Shown here one piece after another: positions 23,839-36,900 of a stretch of 64,000 bases of DNA. The stretch comes from Trema orientale. Lineage: Eukaryota > Streptophyta > Magnoliopsida > Rosales > Cannabaceae. A program made the position numbers and the translations under genes. The notes under the pieces are model-generated. The model did no database searches. It worked only from the letters and a program-made list of their open reading frames with translations, and was not told the DNA's origin. The stretch's first letter is position 1. Each line of letters begins with the position of its first letter. The DNA lies in NCBI GenBank assembly GCA_002914845.1, contig JXTC01000027.1, positions 1,287,720-1,351,719 on the forward strand. The letters run 5' to 3'.

Positions 23839-25250
23839 AATTCTCTCAATTTTGGCTTTATTTGTTTATAAATTTTCTTTTAGGGTGGGGGGGGATGGGG
23901 GAAGTGGGTGATGAGCAGTTTACATTTTTTCGTAGAGAAATTTAAGAAGAGGATTTGGTGATGATTAGCTAGGTTTGCTTGTAACTTGGCAAACCCGTTG
24001 ATTCTTCTCGTGCATCCTGCAACACGCCCGTCTCTCATCATCATTTAGTTATAAAAAAAATGAAACTTCTCACCGCACAATTATTTATTTTTCTTATCCC
24101 TTTCGCATACATAAGATGTCACAAGTTATTCCCAGTTTTAATGCTGAAAAACGTTATTCCAAGTTCAAGATTGACTAAGGAGACAAAGTGATTATGCTGT
24201 CCCTCACACACACGAAAAGAAGCTTTAAGCTCCCACTGCATTTCTTTCATTAATTGTGTTTTTTAATCTTATCTTATCATGCACTTATGATCTATATGCA
24301 TAAAGTTTTAATTTATACTAATTGGTTTTACGTGCATGAATTAGTCCGAAGATAAGAATATTGGTGGGAAAAAAAAAAAACTAAGGGTCTATTTGGACCT
24401 GGATTTTGGAGGAGAAAAAATAGTGAGGGAAAATCTGTCAAGGGGAAAATATATAATTATATATTTTATAGAGATCTATTTTGAAGCATTTTTCTTTTCT
24501 AATTAATTCTTTAAAATTCTCGCTTTTTTATCCGAATCGAAACAAGAGAAAGTGGAACTCTTTCGAATTTCTTTTCTTTTTATCCGAAAGTCTAGATTTT
24601 AAACGAGACCTAAAAAAGTAATCCAATTAAGTAGACATATATACGACTCAGCAAATTCCTTTTGTATTAGTTAAGCAATCAAAGGCATGTAGCAATTTAA
24701 CGACCATAGAAGCATTGCAAAATAAAGAAAAATACGCGAATCTCAATCATGTGTTTGTGGAGGGTAAAATTTAATATTCCTGGATCTTTAACCTTCACTT
24801 AGTACACGAAATATGCGGAGACCTAGCTAGCTAATGTGAGATTAGAAGATATTAATGTTCAATCACGCCATGTCATGTTGTTAGATATGCTTGATTACAC
24901 TTGAGGTGCTAGTATAATATGCGATTCAACACGTATGAGTGATGAATGCATAGCTGAAAGTGAGTAAATAAGATAAAATATTGACAATATTGCTAAGTAA
25001 GTACTGCTGAATTACACTAGATGTGTTGGCATAAAACATAATTTAGCATACACGGAGTTCAAAAGTGATATACGGCTAAAAATATATTGTCCCGATCCAA
25101 ATCTTGAGCTAGTGGCAAAAGAGAAATTTTATTCTAATAAAAAATTCCTAGTTCAGTTACAAAAATATTCAAAAGTCCTCAATTCGGAAAAAAGTTTTAT
25201 CTTGAAAAATTCTGAAATTCTAACTAATGAATCAATCCCACAGTTTTGCA
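23839..25250. other. Upstream region of DC1 gene A
   Basis: No gene. The first ~400 bp resemble the region upstream of gene B (CACAAGTTATTCCC, AAAAACGTTATTCCAAG, TTATGCTGTCCC), so promoters were duplicated too. Two diverged ~100 bp direct copies starting GATTACACTTGAG and GAATTACACTAGA sit at about 24890-25090. Confidence 0.5.
24384..24611. mobile_element. MITE-like foldback element
   Basis: The ends AGGGTCTATTTGGACCTGGA and, reversed, AGGTCTCGTTTAAAATCTAG are inverted relatives of the common plant MITE terminus GGGTC(C/T)RTTTGG. The length of about 228 bp is typical. No clear target duplication was seen. Confidence 0.5.
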
Positions 25251-25279
25251 TCCACCATTATACATAAACTGAGTAATGA

Positions 25280-25640
25280 TTAGTTAGAAAGACAATAAAC
25301 TAAAAACTAACAATAGAATTAGTTAGAAAATATAGTTTTCTAAAACTAATAATTAATTTGGTTATTAGACACCAGAAACCAATTTCAGTTATAGGTTAAA
25401 GTCATTCATATTGTAATAGTTCTCTCATGAAACCAGTGACTGAATTAGTAACCAAATTAGTAATTACGAGAAACTAGAAACTAATTTAGTTATTGAAAAC
25501 TAGAAGCCAATTTAATTTTTGGAATGGAGAAACTAATTTGGTTATTATAATTAGTAGCCTTTGAAATTAATAACCAAAGTAGTTGCTAAAAACCATAAAC
25601 TAATTTTTTTGATTGTGTTATATAAAATGAGAAACCAAAT
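25280..25640. repeat. Interspersed GAAACTAATTTGGTTATTA repeats
   Basis: At least seven imperfect copies of (G)AAACTAATTTGGTTAT and its near-palindrome AACCAAATTAGTAA occur here. The same word family recurs at 31330-31580 and within the tandem array at 30640-31215. Confidence 0.6.
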
Positions 25641-28600
25641 TGTGTTATAGGTTAGAGAATTGATATTTCCATTTTCTTAAAGATTATAGGAAACGCCATT
25701 GAGGAACATGGCCAAATTGGGACTGTAAATGCTTCGCCGAGAATACACGGGGCGATAGACTGGAGGAGTTAGAGATGTGCCGATGAGCAAATTTGATGTG
25801 CGAGCTAACATCATGTTTGTTCTCGTGCACAGTGGCTAATGACCATAATGTGGTGATCGAACGATGATGAGTGACAATGGCAGATGGTTTCCATGTTTTT
25901 TAGCATTTTAAATCATATTTTCCAAACTTTTTATGATCTGGTTTCCATTATATTGTGAAATAAAAAAAGTCTGATGTGAACAAAAAGAGAAAGAAAGTCT
26001 TTGGGTGTTTTCTTTTTGGATTTTAAAACTCGAAATTGATGAGTGTGTAGGGCTTGTGGGGGAAGTGTTTGGGGTTATAAGCCTGTGGGGCCCGTGATCA
26101 TGGGGTGGCACGAATGGTTAGCATGGGAAGGCAACTTGGTTATTTAGCTAATTATGTTGGACCCAATTTTAACTCATACAAAATGTATTCCAGATATTAC
26201 TAACAAATTAGTCCAATTGTAACCAGATAGTCCTATTGATGCCCTTTTCTCTATCCCTTACCAGAAAAGTCTAAAATTACATTTGATCGGGCTATCGTAA
26301 CATTAATCCTCTAACTAGTTGTGTAAGTCTTTTATGTAAAACTATTTTCTCTTGTCTTAATCGAATGGCTTGATCAACCTGTATTGAAAACTTAACCATC
26401 TACTGTTTCTCTCTTTTTTGTGTTTTCTTTTGTATTTGCCTAATAACAAGTATAACCTATGTCAGAAATACTAATTAACACATAACAATAGTTATTTGAA
26501 CCACTTATTCCTGCTGACTCATAGGTTGTGCTATAAAAGTCACACATGATTTCCTAACAAATAGAATTATATTGTTGCAACCATTTATATAATTTTCTCC
26601 ATTCTTAGGCGGAAAACAAGCAATTAAGTGGCCAAAATTATAAAGAAAAGGTTACATAAAAATAAACCAAAAAAAATAAAATTGTAACGAAATTTTGAAT
26701 TATTTCAAAACCAAAAATAATATCATAAAATTGTAGAGAAAACAATAATGAGAAAATGACAAGATATGCAAAAAGATCACAATATTGCTTATTATTAGTT
26801 AAATTCTGCTTCGATTTATGCTATAACTCAATTACACAATTCACATTTCAGTCATGCAACCAGAAAATAATATAATAAAACCCTTTTTGACTACACGTGT
26901 ATTTATTTTATAAAACTCAATCAATTAAGTATGTAAATTCTATCTTAAAAGTCACCTAAAATCGACGATATATCCAGGAGACAATAACGTAGTAGAATAT
27001 GAATCTCTAGTCTAGAATTTTACCAGAAACAATTATATTTAACATTGATCACTACATAAGAAAAGCTTGATCGAACTTATATGAGAATATAAACAAAATC
27101 ATTGGGATATTGTAAATCAAAAGATTAGAGTTTTTACAAAACAAAATTATAAACTTTAAAATCATACTTGCATAAATTCAAAACAGAAATATAAATTAGC
27201 TACACAATATTATTTTCCTCACAGTCTTGTCTAAAGAAATTACTCAAAATAGAAATCCATTCTCTCAAAAATCTAAAAAGAAATTGAGAGAATGAAATAA
27301 GGAGAGAGAGATGTGGGAGTTGTCTCCTATAGTGCGTCCCTAATGAAGAGAATAAAACTCTATTTATAGAGTTCCAAGATCCTTCTTAGCCTTCTCCTCC
27401 GATTGCAAAATTGACTAAAAACAATTAATATCATGGTACCACTATTTTGTGCACTTACTTCTCCTTTTTTTTTCCTTAATTATTTGATCCATCTATCTAT
27501 GCTGCCACCATATGCCAAAGTGTCATATTTCTTTATTGATCAAACCATGTGCCCATTTCATAGATGTTACGCCGGCCAACATGAATTCACCGAGTAATGT
27601 TTTGCTTTTTCTTCTCTTTATTTCTTTATTGATTCACTTTCACGACTCCACATATGCACAAATGTGATAAGCAACTATTCCTTAATTAATTCACCCATTA
27701 CATGTATGCAACCCACCCTTTTAATGCTCCTCGTGAATCGGCCTTGTGTAATCCAATGGTCCTGGGTTACAAAAAAAAATAATAATAATTTGTGAATTAC
27801 TTTTACAAATATATCACATTTAGAAATAAAAATTACAAAAATAATACACTACATAATATTCTTATAAAAATATCAATTTCAGCTCAATATTTCCGTAAAT
27901 ATACCATTATAATCATTCTTAGAGTGATAATTTTGTGTCTTCATTACAACCCCCAACTAGCTTATTGCTAGTCCCTAGCAGTTCAAGCATAAACAAGAAA
28001 CAAAATGTGGTAAAGAAATCCGAAAGGAAAAATTAACAAAGTTATCTAGACATTTCAAACAAGAAGTCAGTAAAAGATTACATATGCTATCAAAATCATG
28101 TCGATCAACTCCCAAAGTTTTGTGTGTGCGCACTAACTAAACCTCCTTACCGTAGACTATAACACATATAGCTTTGAAAAATTTTCTAAGTAAAAGCCTC
28201 AACTCCATATCCTCACGGGTAAAAATATCAATTTTTAAATGAAATGGATTCACTCATTAAGTTGAAAAACAGAGAATCACTCAAATGGATAGGCATTATT
28301 AGGGACAAACTTATAAACAAATATTGATCAATTGATAGGAAAATTAACTGTTTAGAATTCAAACATTATTATTACAAATTCACTTCAAGATTTGAATAGA
28401 CAATATGAGATAAAACTAGAGCCTAGTGAGAAAAATTACAAGTAAAAAGAGAAAGAAAACTGTGTTCTAAGACTGAGAGAAGACTTTATTATGCTGAATC
28501 GACCTCTTTTTTTTTTTTTTGTCTTCTTTTTTTTTCATTTTGTTTTTGTACTTGTACTCTTTTTTTTTTTTAAACTATAGATGAATACAACTGAAAGAAT

Positions 28601-28969
28601 TTCTTACTAAAAATTTCTCACAAGTCTGAGAGTAAACATGAATTCTAAGGCTCATAACAATACAAAACTATCTCATGCATGTTTTGACCAATATCATCCT
28701 TTTAGCATATCCTCCAATCATTCTCCAAATAAACTAATGGCATTCTAAACAGTGTTTAATGAATTCAAAAGATCAATGAAAGTTCATAAGCTGTTTTCTC
28801 AATCTCTCCACTCACTCACAAAAGATGTGTGAGATTAGAAAAAAGTTATGCTTAAACTTGACAATTTTCTTAGCTATGTACATTATATATCTATCTTACC
28901 ACAAGGCTTAGAAATGTGCACAAAAGATTTTAAGAGTTATTCTCGAATAATCAAACTGATTTAATCATG
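25641..28969. other. Gene-poor AT-rich stretch
   Basis: No coding region is supportable. The sequence near 27945-27985 (CCCCCAACTAGCTTATTGCTAGTCC) has the look of retrotransposon interior, and poly(T) runs occur at about 28508 and 28560. A CACTACATAAGAAAA word at 27051 resembles a CACTA terminus but has no partner. Confidence 0.4.
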
Positions 28970-29277
28970 CAATATAATACTGCATTTTGTGAGTCAGACT
29001 CCCTCTTGGCGGTTCGTGCTGTCCTTTTAAATAATACTCTCCCTCACGAAGGTGCTTTACTTTCTGATATTTGTAAGTTTCGTGCTCTTACTGGTAGTGG
29101 CTCTTGCTGCCATATTTCTCGAAAGGAAATATGGTAGCTCATTTACTAGCCCAACCTGCTATGTCTTGTACTGATGATCGAGTATGGGATTTATCTAGTC
29201 CAATTTTTATTTCTAAAGCTATTGTAGTAGATATTCAGAGGAATAGAATTTTGATTTTTTTTTCAAAAAAAAAAAAA
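28970..29277 (+). mobile_element. LINE 3' end (RNase H-like tail plus poly(A))
   Basis: The plus strand encodes DSLLAVRAVLLNNTLPHEG, then FRALTGSGSCCHISRKGNMV, AHLLAQPA and DDRVWDLSSP across one frameshift. This is the pattern of the RNase H-type C-terminus of plant non-LTR retrotransposons. It ends within 40 bp in TTTTTTTTTCAAAAAAAAAAAAA, the expected tail. The 5' part is absent, as in most LINE copies. Confidence 0.75.
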
Positions 29278-29283
29278 GGGAAA

Positions 29284-30057
29284 AAACAACAAAACAGTAC
29301 TACTCAAACAAAAGAGGAAGAAACCAGAAAATAAACGTCAGAAAAAACTTACTAATTTAAAGTTAGAAAACATGAAGTTTGATAATGTGCTCATATTTAT
29401 ACGTTATTTATATAACTTTCTAACTTAATTTTACAGTTTATTGTTATTTTTGTTTTGGGTTCTTTATCTTCATTTGTGGTATTTTATTAAACTGAGCAGT
29501 TTGAGAGATATTAATAAAAAGAAAGCTTAAGAGTGATATATTTCTAGAACAGATAAATGAAGATGATAAGGAAGCCCAATCACAAGATTCCAAAGTAAAT
29601 TCCAATCTTATCTAAGGCCCATTTGCTTTGAAAAGGCCCAATTCAGTTAAATAAAAGAAATCGGAGAAATTCAAGTGGATGACCACTATTTTAAATTTGA
29701 TTAAGTAGATATCCATTTTTTAAATTTTATAGTTAAACGTCTAGATATATATATTTTTACATTTGGTAGATATGTTTATCTACCAATTTCAATTACTATA
29801 CTGAAATGTACTGGGTGTATAATTTTTGTACTTAGTATATAAAATTTTACACTTGGTAGATAAACATATATACCGGATATTTTACTATAACATTTGACAA
29901 ATAAAGATTTACTTAAATTGGGTCTAAAATTTAGTCATATTTCTATAAGCCCCATAAAACAATCAGCCCATAAAACTGATACCATAGAAAATCGAATATG
30001 GGTGGCCTTTAATTGTCACGTGAGGATGCTGGAGAGTAATGATGAGCTATATCACAT
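29284..30057. other. Fragment of the RLP-flank block, then unassigned sequence
   Basis: 29284-29395 matches 16480-16590 and 38655-38760 (ACTACTCAAACAAAAGAGGA, CAGAAAAAACTTACTAAT), a small extra copy of the duplicated block directly behind the LINE tail. The rest is AT-rich with a palindrome-like TGGTAGATA...TATCTACCA near 29763-29788. Confidence 0.5.
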
Positions 30058-30432
30058 AGTTTTTTTATAAATACCTGTTTTTAATTTTTCTTTCAAAAAT
30101 ACTCGTTTTTATGGTCCATATTTCATAAACAAAATATGAGTAGTCTAGATTTATGATGTAAATTTTATCCATAGGTTACACATTTCATGTGTAAAATATG
30201 AACGGTATACATTTTAAAATGTGTGCTAATTTTTATTCAAAAAATATAGACCATGGTATATATTTAATGCATGAAATGTATACCGTGGCATACATTTTTT
30301 TGTGTAAAATAGTGATGGTCTATATTTCTCAAAAATAAGAAAGTATAAAAATGGATATTTATGGAATTAAAAGTAAAATCGGGTATTTATGAAAATATGA
30401 CTTTAAAAACTGGTATTTATGGACTTTTCCCG
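30058..30432. mobile_element. MITE-like foldback element
   Basis: ATAAATACCTGTTTTTAA near 30068 is mirrored by ATAAATACCAGTTTTTAA (reverse strand, ending near 30421), and the interior words TCATAAATAC repeat on both arms. The right end GGACTTTTCCC matches the GGGAAAAGTCC start of known plant foldback elements, while the left end has lost the GGGA. No target duplication was identified. Confidence 0.55.
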
Positions 30433-30639
30433 AATGTAATGAGGCGGTGGACTTTCTTTATTGACTTTTGGACACTTATACCTATTTTTCAAAAAATAAT
30501 ACAAAATTTACGACCTTTCAAAAATAATAAAAATCCATACGATCTTTTTATGGCATTTTTCCAAATACTTTGAAAGTTAGAAAACATGGTGGCATTTTAG
30601 TAAATAAGTCATTTTTTTTTTTTTTTTTTTTTTATAACA

Positions 30640-31215
30640 GGAAACCTTTGTAGTTTCCCGGAAACCAATTTGGTTTCTTATTAGCAGAATGTTCTATAAG
30701 TAAGTAAATCACAGGAAACTGCAAAGGTTTCCTGAAAACTAGTTTGGTTTCCTTTAGCCGAAAGCCCTGTACGTAAGTAAATCACAGGAAAGTATAAAGG
30801 TTTCCTAGAAACCATTTTAGTTTTCTTTAGCCGAATATCCTTTACATAAGTAAATCACATGAAACCATGAACATTTCTAGGAAATCATTATAGTTTCCTT
30901 TTTGTAGAATATCCTGTAGCTAAATAAATCGCAGGAAACCATCGTGGTTTCTGAATATCCTGTACGTAAGTAAATCATATGAAACTATGAACATTTTTGA
31001 GAAATCATTATGGTTTCTAATTGTAGAATGTCCTGTAGCTAAATAAATCACAAGAAACCATCGTGGTTTCCTTTTAGCAGATTGCCCTGTAGCTAAGTAA
31101 ATCACAGGAAACCACAAAAATTTCCTAAAAACTATTATGGTTTCTTTTTCAAATCACAGGAAACGATAAAAGTTTCCTAAAAGCTATTGTGATTTCCTTT
31201 TTGAAGAATGCTCTA
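30640..31215. repeat. Degenerate tandem array with internal hairpins (~65-75 bp units)
   Basis: About eight units each read roughly AAATCACAGGAAACC ... TTTCCTAGAAACCA ... TGGTTTCCTTT ... GAATGTCCTGTA(G/C)(C/G)TAAGTA. Within a unit GGAAACC and GGTTTCC are inverted, so each can form a hairpin. No coding function is apparent, despite chance open frames through it. Confidence 0.85.
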
Positions 31216-31329
31216 TAGCAAGAATTTGGTGAGGCATTGAACAAGGACGCTGAAGAATATGATCAAGTTCTCAAATTAAATAATTATATTTTTGAAGTAA
31301 AAGCAACAGAAATATATAAAATTTTGGAT

Positions 31330-31580
31330 TCTGGCAACTAGTTTCCAGTAACCAAATTGGTTTCTAGTAATCAATAATTGAATTAACCAAATAGTTCTAC
31401 TGTTTATGATAGAAACTAATTTAGTTTTCAGTTTTTATTAACTAAATATTTATTATGATGAAAACTAATATAGTTGTTGGTTTTTAGTAACCAATTTAGT
31501 TTCTAGTTTCGAAAAATCAATTAGTTTATAATTTCTAATAATAAATTGGCAATTAGTTTTAAGAGTGATCAGCTACAAAT
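31330..31580. repeat. Interspersed AAACTAATTTAGTTT repeats
   Basis: Several imperfect copies of AACCAAATTGGTTTC and AAACTAATTTAGTTTTC occur here, the same word family as at 25280-25640. Confidence 0.6.
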
Positions 31581-32176
31581 AAACTAGTAGCAAAAAGAAA
31601 CAAGAAAAAATAGAAATTCCAAGATGTTATTTGGTCTTTCTTAGTAAAAATTTGTTATTTTTCTAAAAAAAAGTAGCACAAAAATAAGTAAAAATTTGGA
31701 CATAGTATTCTTGGTATTATTTATTAAAAGGTAGTACTAGATGTCTTTTTCCCTTCTTTCTTGACTCATGGACTCTTTAAAAGCTACCTGAAAGGAGGCC
31801 CAATGGACCACATCCACGAGAGTGAAGCCTGCTGATTTTGAAAGGAGCCGTATCATAACAAAAAGTGTAACTAGTAAAGGAAATGACATGGATGCGACTA
31901 ACTTGGGACAAAATGACTTTTTTTTTTTTACATTTTTCTAAAAATTATATTTTTAAGAGTATCAAAAATTTCTTTACTATAGGTCAAGAGTTTCTTGATT
32001 GTGAAAAACTCATTATTTAAGACTTTCTTATGGTCAAGGAATTTTTGACTATAAGTTAAGATGTCACTGATACTCATAAAATTGTCATTTTTGGAATAAT
32101 ACACAAAAAGGTCAATCTAGCCTATATTAGTCCTACACATGTCCTTTTCAGGGAAAAGTAAACACATATTTCTCAA
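31581..32176. other. Intergenic, no gene seen
   Basis: AT-rich sequence without supportable features. It ends in the left target duplication of the hAT-like element. Confidence 0.5.
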
Positions 32177-32752
32177 TAAGAGAGTTCATCAGATTCAATC
32201 TGCACTTTTTTAACATATTTATATTCTATCTACACTAGGTGCAGATTTCATATTTCTCATCTAATCCAATCCATATAAAACTTTTAAACCGACCCAATCT
32301 AATTTGCATCGGTTACTTTAAATTGGTTACTTGAGTCTGATAAATAAGCTCTTAAAATTGGACTTCATGTCATTTTTTCTCTTGGATTATTTAATTTTAG
32401 CACAAATTTGAGTTTTTGTTTTTTAAAAAAAAAAAATTAGCCGATTATTGATCATATAGATACGTATAATATTAAATACAATGTATTAAAATTTAGAATT
32501 AAACTTAACTTAATTTCTTTCAAAAAAAAAAGAATTAAACTTAATTCAAACCAAATTATTAATAATTTATATTTTATTTAAAAATCTATATATTAAGTAC
32601 GGATTGGATTGGATTTTTTTAAGGTAAAAACAATATCCGATCCACAGAAGTGTAGATTTCAATTTTTGAATTCAATCCAATCCTCACAAGTGCGGAAATC
32701 TGCACTTTACAGAGTGGATTGGATTGGATTTTGCGGAATTTGAACACTCCTA
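32177..32752. mobile_element. hAT-type non-autonomous element with 8 bp target duplication
   Basis: The termini TAAGAGAGTTCA and TAGGAGTGTTCA (right end reversed) are inverted repeats of the hAT kind. TTTCTCAA stands on both sides (32169-32176 and 32753-32760), an exact 8 bp target duplication. The interior repeats TGCAGATTT and GGATTGGATT on both arms. The length is 576 bp with no transposase. Confidence 0.9.
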
Positions 32753-33926
32753 TTTCTCAAGGATGATGAGGTGAAGCAGCACAGATTTATTATAAATAAG
32801 GGGAGCCGAGAAGAGACCAGCAACCATTATAGCAGGATAATACTGAGCTTAGCGACAGAGAGCGTGAACATAGATTTTGGAGCGAGAGGGAATGCTGCAA
32901 GCAATTAACGAAGAATTTCGTGGAACAATTTTTCTTTCTCTTTAATTTTAATTTTCTATATAAAAATCTGAATTTTCACTGTGGGAATGAGTGAAACAGA
33001 TGTGGTAAGAAATGCTTCTCTATTCTTATGAGTACCACAAGTTCTTTCTTTGGGTCTTACTCTTGAATCAATTGATGGTTTCTTTCTTATTATACTTTTG
33101 TGGTTTATGTTCTAGCAAACTTTGCTGTTAATTAAGTTTTCCGATTCCATCCATTAATAAATAAATAGGCTTGCTTGTGAATCCTGTATTGTTCCCATTC
33201 CAATTCTGTGTTTCTCACTTTAAGAAATTTTCAACTAAACAATCTCAAGTGCATAATTTGATGAATGTTTATTAAGACTCTGCAGAAAAAGAAACTCAAG
33301 CATTACATATATTGTTTGTAATGTATATATTCTAGAAAATGTAAAATATGATTGACACATAAGGATTTACAAACAGAAACAACAAAAAACTATTACTCAA
33401 ATAAAATATGAAAAAACCATAAAACAGAACAAAAGCAGGGGATCACAAAATTTAATCACAATCAACGAGATAGAGATAAGAATAGATTCACTAAGACTAC
33501 AAGATGAGGAACTCGTAATCAACCGAATGAGATTCAAACACGAACTCAAAACTCTATCCACACAGCCACATAGCTTTCAGGTCACCAGCTTCCTCAGATT
33601 TTAGAGCTAACTCTGTCATCTACTCTATGCCAGCAACATACACATACCCTCATCAGTAGAGTTCTGACAATGCTGAAAAACAAAAACATAGGGTCAAAAA
33701 GGAAAAAAGGGAAAAGAAGAATCTTATTCAGCTAACATTCATCTTATATATTTAGTCTTTTACAACTAACAGCTTTCGTACCAGAAGTGATGTTTTGCTC
33801 AGTGACTACTGCAGTAGCTACAACACAAGCATACACGAAAGGGGCACATATTTAGTTTAAGAGTGAGAAACTAATGTAGAACTAACTTTGAAAGAAAAAG
33901 AATTATACATACTTGTTAGTGCCAAG
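32753..33926. other. 3' flank of the intact RLP (duplicated block, copy 2)
   Basis: From about 33030 this matches 17770-18514 and 41826-42854. No independent gene is visible. It probably contains the 3' UTR and terminator of the minus-strand RLP. Confidence 0.6.
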
Positions 33927-36900
33927 CTAGCTTTTCTCCTTAAGCGCAACCCCTTTAAGGGTTATTATCCCATAAAGCCAGCCTCCCAAGCTACGCATGA
34001 ACTGAAAATAAGCTGCTCTCAAAGAAGAGCTGAGCAACAAATTCCCACAAAATCCAACGAAGAATCCAACGCCAATTCCACTGTAAAACCATGACATGTC
34101 AAACCATTCTCCACCATCTTTACCATGGCTTTCATCATCACGAGTTGAACTTGAAGGATCTTCCAACAATGGCTCATCTCCCGGGCATGAGCTTGTCAGA
34201 GGAACTCCACATAGTTCAAGATTCCCCATATATGAGGAGCCATTAAAACTTTGTAGTTGAGTACTTGTAGGGATTCTTCCTGACAGTTCGTTATTTGATA
34301 AATCCAAGTAGTTTAGAGAAGACACTTCGGCCAAGCTTATGGGAATTTTACCAGAAAGATTATTGTGTGACAAATCCAATGATTCTAGCTTAGCCAAGTT
34401 CCCAATCTTATTCGGAATGTTTCCGCTCAAATCATTTCTCGACAGGTTAAGTTGAATCAACTGTACAAGATTAGTCATTTCACCAGGAATTTTTCCGGTC
34501 AGTTTGTTGCTTGATAGATCAATAATTCTTAGTAATCCAAGAATTTTACCATATTCGTACTCTAGTCCCTTCCATATGATCCATGCAATATTGTCAAACT
34601 CTGTCACATAGCCGCTAGAGGGTATAGGATTGTATGCTATTGATATGGTTGTACTTTCATCAGCTGTTTTCTGAACCATTGAAGTGTAATTCTCAAAACA
34701 TGAAGGAGTTGCTCCAGATAAATGATTCTGGGAAAGATCCAATATTTGGATGTTACTAAGATGACAGAGATTCATTGGTATAATTCCATCAAATTTATTG
34801 GACTTCAGACTAAGAAAAACCAATGCTGTCAGTCTTTCTCCGATCCAAGACGGTACATTTCCATTCAAATTATTCTCTCCAACATCCAGAATTCGTAGCT
34901 CAGTGCAATTCTTCATTGAGGAAGGCAACTTTCCCGAAAAGCTATTGCGCCTTAATTGTATTGTTTGGATATAATTTCCGCTTGAGCTAATTGAGCTCGG
35001 GATTTCTCCGGATAACTTATTGTTTTCCAACTTTAAAACAGATAGAGTATCAAAATTTCCCCAGCAATCAGAAAGGCTCCCAGATAATTGGTTATTAGAA
35101 AGGTCAAGAATTCTCGTTAATGCGGCTTTTGGTTCACATAGAAAAGAACTACAATCTGTGAACTCATTATCAGAGAGATACAAATGAGTTGCATTGGATA
35201 GAGAAGGTGGGATAGAGCCTTGGAATTGATTGGAACTCAAGTCGACTCGATAAGCATTTAGCAATGGAAAATGTGGCAGAGTGCCGTCAAGAAGGTTTAA
35301 GGAGATGTTTAAATAATCCAACTTGGAAGTTATATTACTAAACCAATTAGGGACAGGGCCAGAAATATCAGAGTTGGAAATGTCGAGATAGGAGAGATTG
35401 GATTGTCCTTTGAGCCAATTTGGAAATTGCGGACCTAACTTGCAAGAGGTCAGCGTTATAGATGTCAGCTGAAATGAGGGGACCCAACTGGAGTTGAATT
35501 TCAATGTCACAGCTGAGTTAGAGGATAAATCTAGTTCATTCAATTTCGGACAACGTAGGTTCACTTCAGAGATAATCCCAGTGAGAGAATTTGAAGAGAC
35601 ATCCAAAGTCTCGAGATAATAAAGCTCACCAATACTCTCCGTAGAAGTACCATTGAGACTATTATTAGCTGCACGAAAAACTTTCAATCTTGACATTGAT
35701 GATAGATCAGGCAATGGTCCGCTGAGTTTGTTGTCATCCAAAGACAAAATATTAAGGCTCGGAAATCGACTAAAACGATGTGGAAAAGGACCTTCCAACT
35801 GATTATTATCAAGATATAGCTCTCTCAAGGATAGGAATGATTTTTCGTCTTCAAGAATTAATCCTCCAAGTTGGTTGGAACCCAAATACAAAACCTCTAA
35901 GGAATTCATTGTGGAACCGGTCAAGTTCTCCAAAAGATCATGTAAGGTTCCACCGAGATTGTTTAATGAAAGGTCCAAGTATTTTATGTTGGTAAGACTC
36001 CCTAAGGATTTTGGTATTCCACTTCCAACTTCATTTCTTGACAAGTCAACGTTCTTAAGAGAATTTTTACCACCAAAGGAATCCGGGAAGGAGCCATCTA
36101 TGATGTTATTTGTAAGGGTGAGATCAAAAGGGTTACTACTAAAATTTAAGAACCAACTAATTGCGGTGGGATCCATAGAATTATATTGCAGGACAAGTGT
36201 CTTGAGAAAATACGATGAATTTGCATAGGAAAGAGATGAAGTATCTACCTTAGGAAGAAGACAATATGATACTTCTAAGCTTGATAAGGAAGGAGCCACC
36301 TTGAAGGATTGAAGCCCGGCTTTAGTGAAATTAGCGTTCATCAGTCTGAAGCTCCTCAAAGAAGTGAGACGAGAGAACCATTCAATATTATCCGCAATCA
36401 TTTGATCGTGATCAGAACTGCTTGAAAGATCAAGAAATTGCAATTTGGTGAGATTTCCAAGCTGCGGAGGGATAGTTCCACTGATAGGGTTCCCTGAAAG
36501 ATCAAGATACACGAGATTTTTTAAAGAACCGATGAACATCGGAATCCGACTGAAGTTCGTTCCACTAAAGTCCAAGTAGTTCAAGTACTGCAGTTCAACC
36601 AAGGAGGAGCCAATCTCGCCGCCGATTGCATAATCATGACCGTCCGTATTGTCATCATAAACAGTACTAAAATCAATCTCAACGACATGGTTGGTTTGGT
36701 TGTCACAAGTGACACCTCTCCAAGTGCAACAATTTTGGTTGGTTCTATCATTTGTCCAAGAGGAGAGAATGTTACCGGGATCCACAACTCTCTTAAAGCT
36801 GAGGAGAGCCTCTTTCTCCTTCTCTATGCACTGCCCATGATGATTCCCACCACTACTACTACTATCTTCTCCGGCGACGGCCACCACTTGAGCGGTTGCT

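Noticed and set aside
27051..27065. CACTACATAAGAAAA as a CACTA transposon terminus
   Set aside because: No inverted partner or 3 bp target duplication was found within the region.
30920..31117. Minus-strand frame with repeated WFLVIYLATG-like peptide
   Set aside because: The peptide repeat only mirrors the DNA tandem array; there is no start context, and the frame is lost in neighbouring units.
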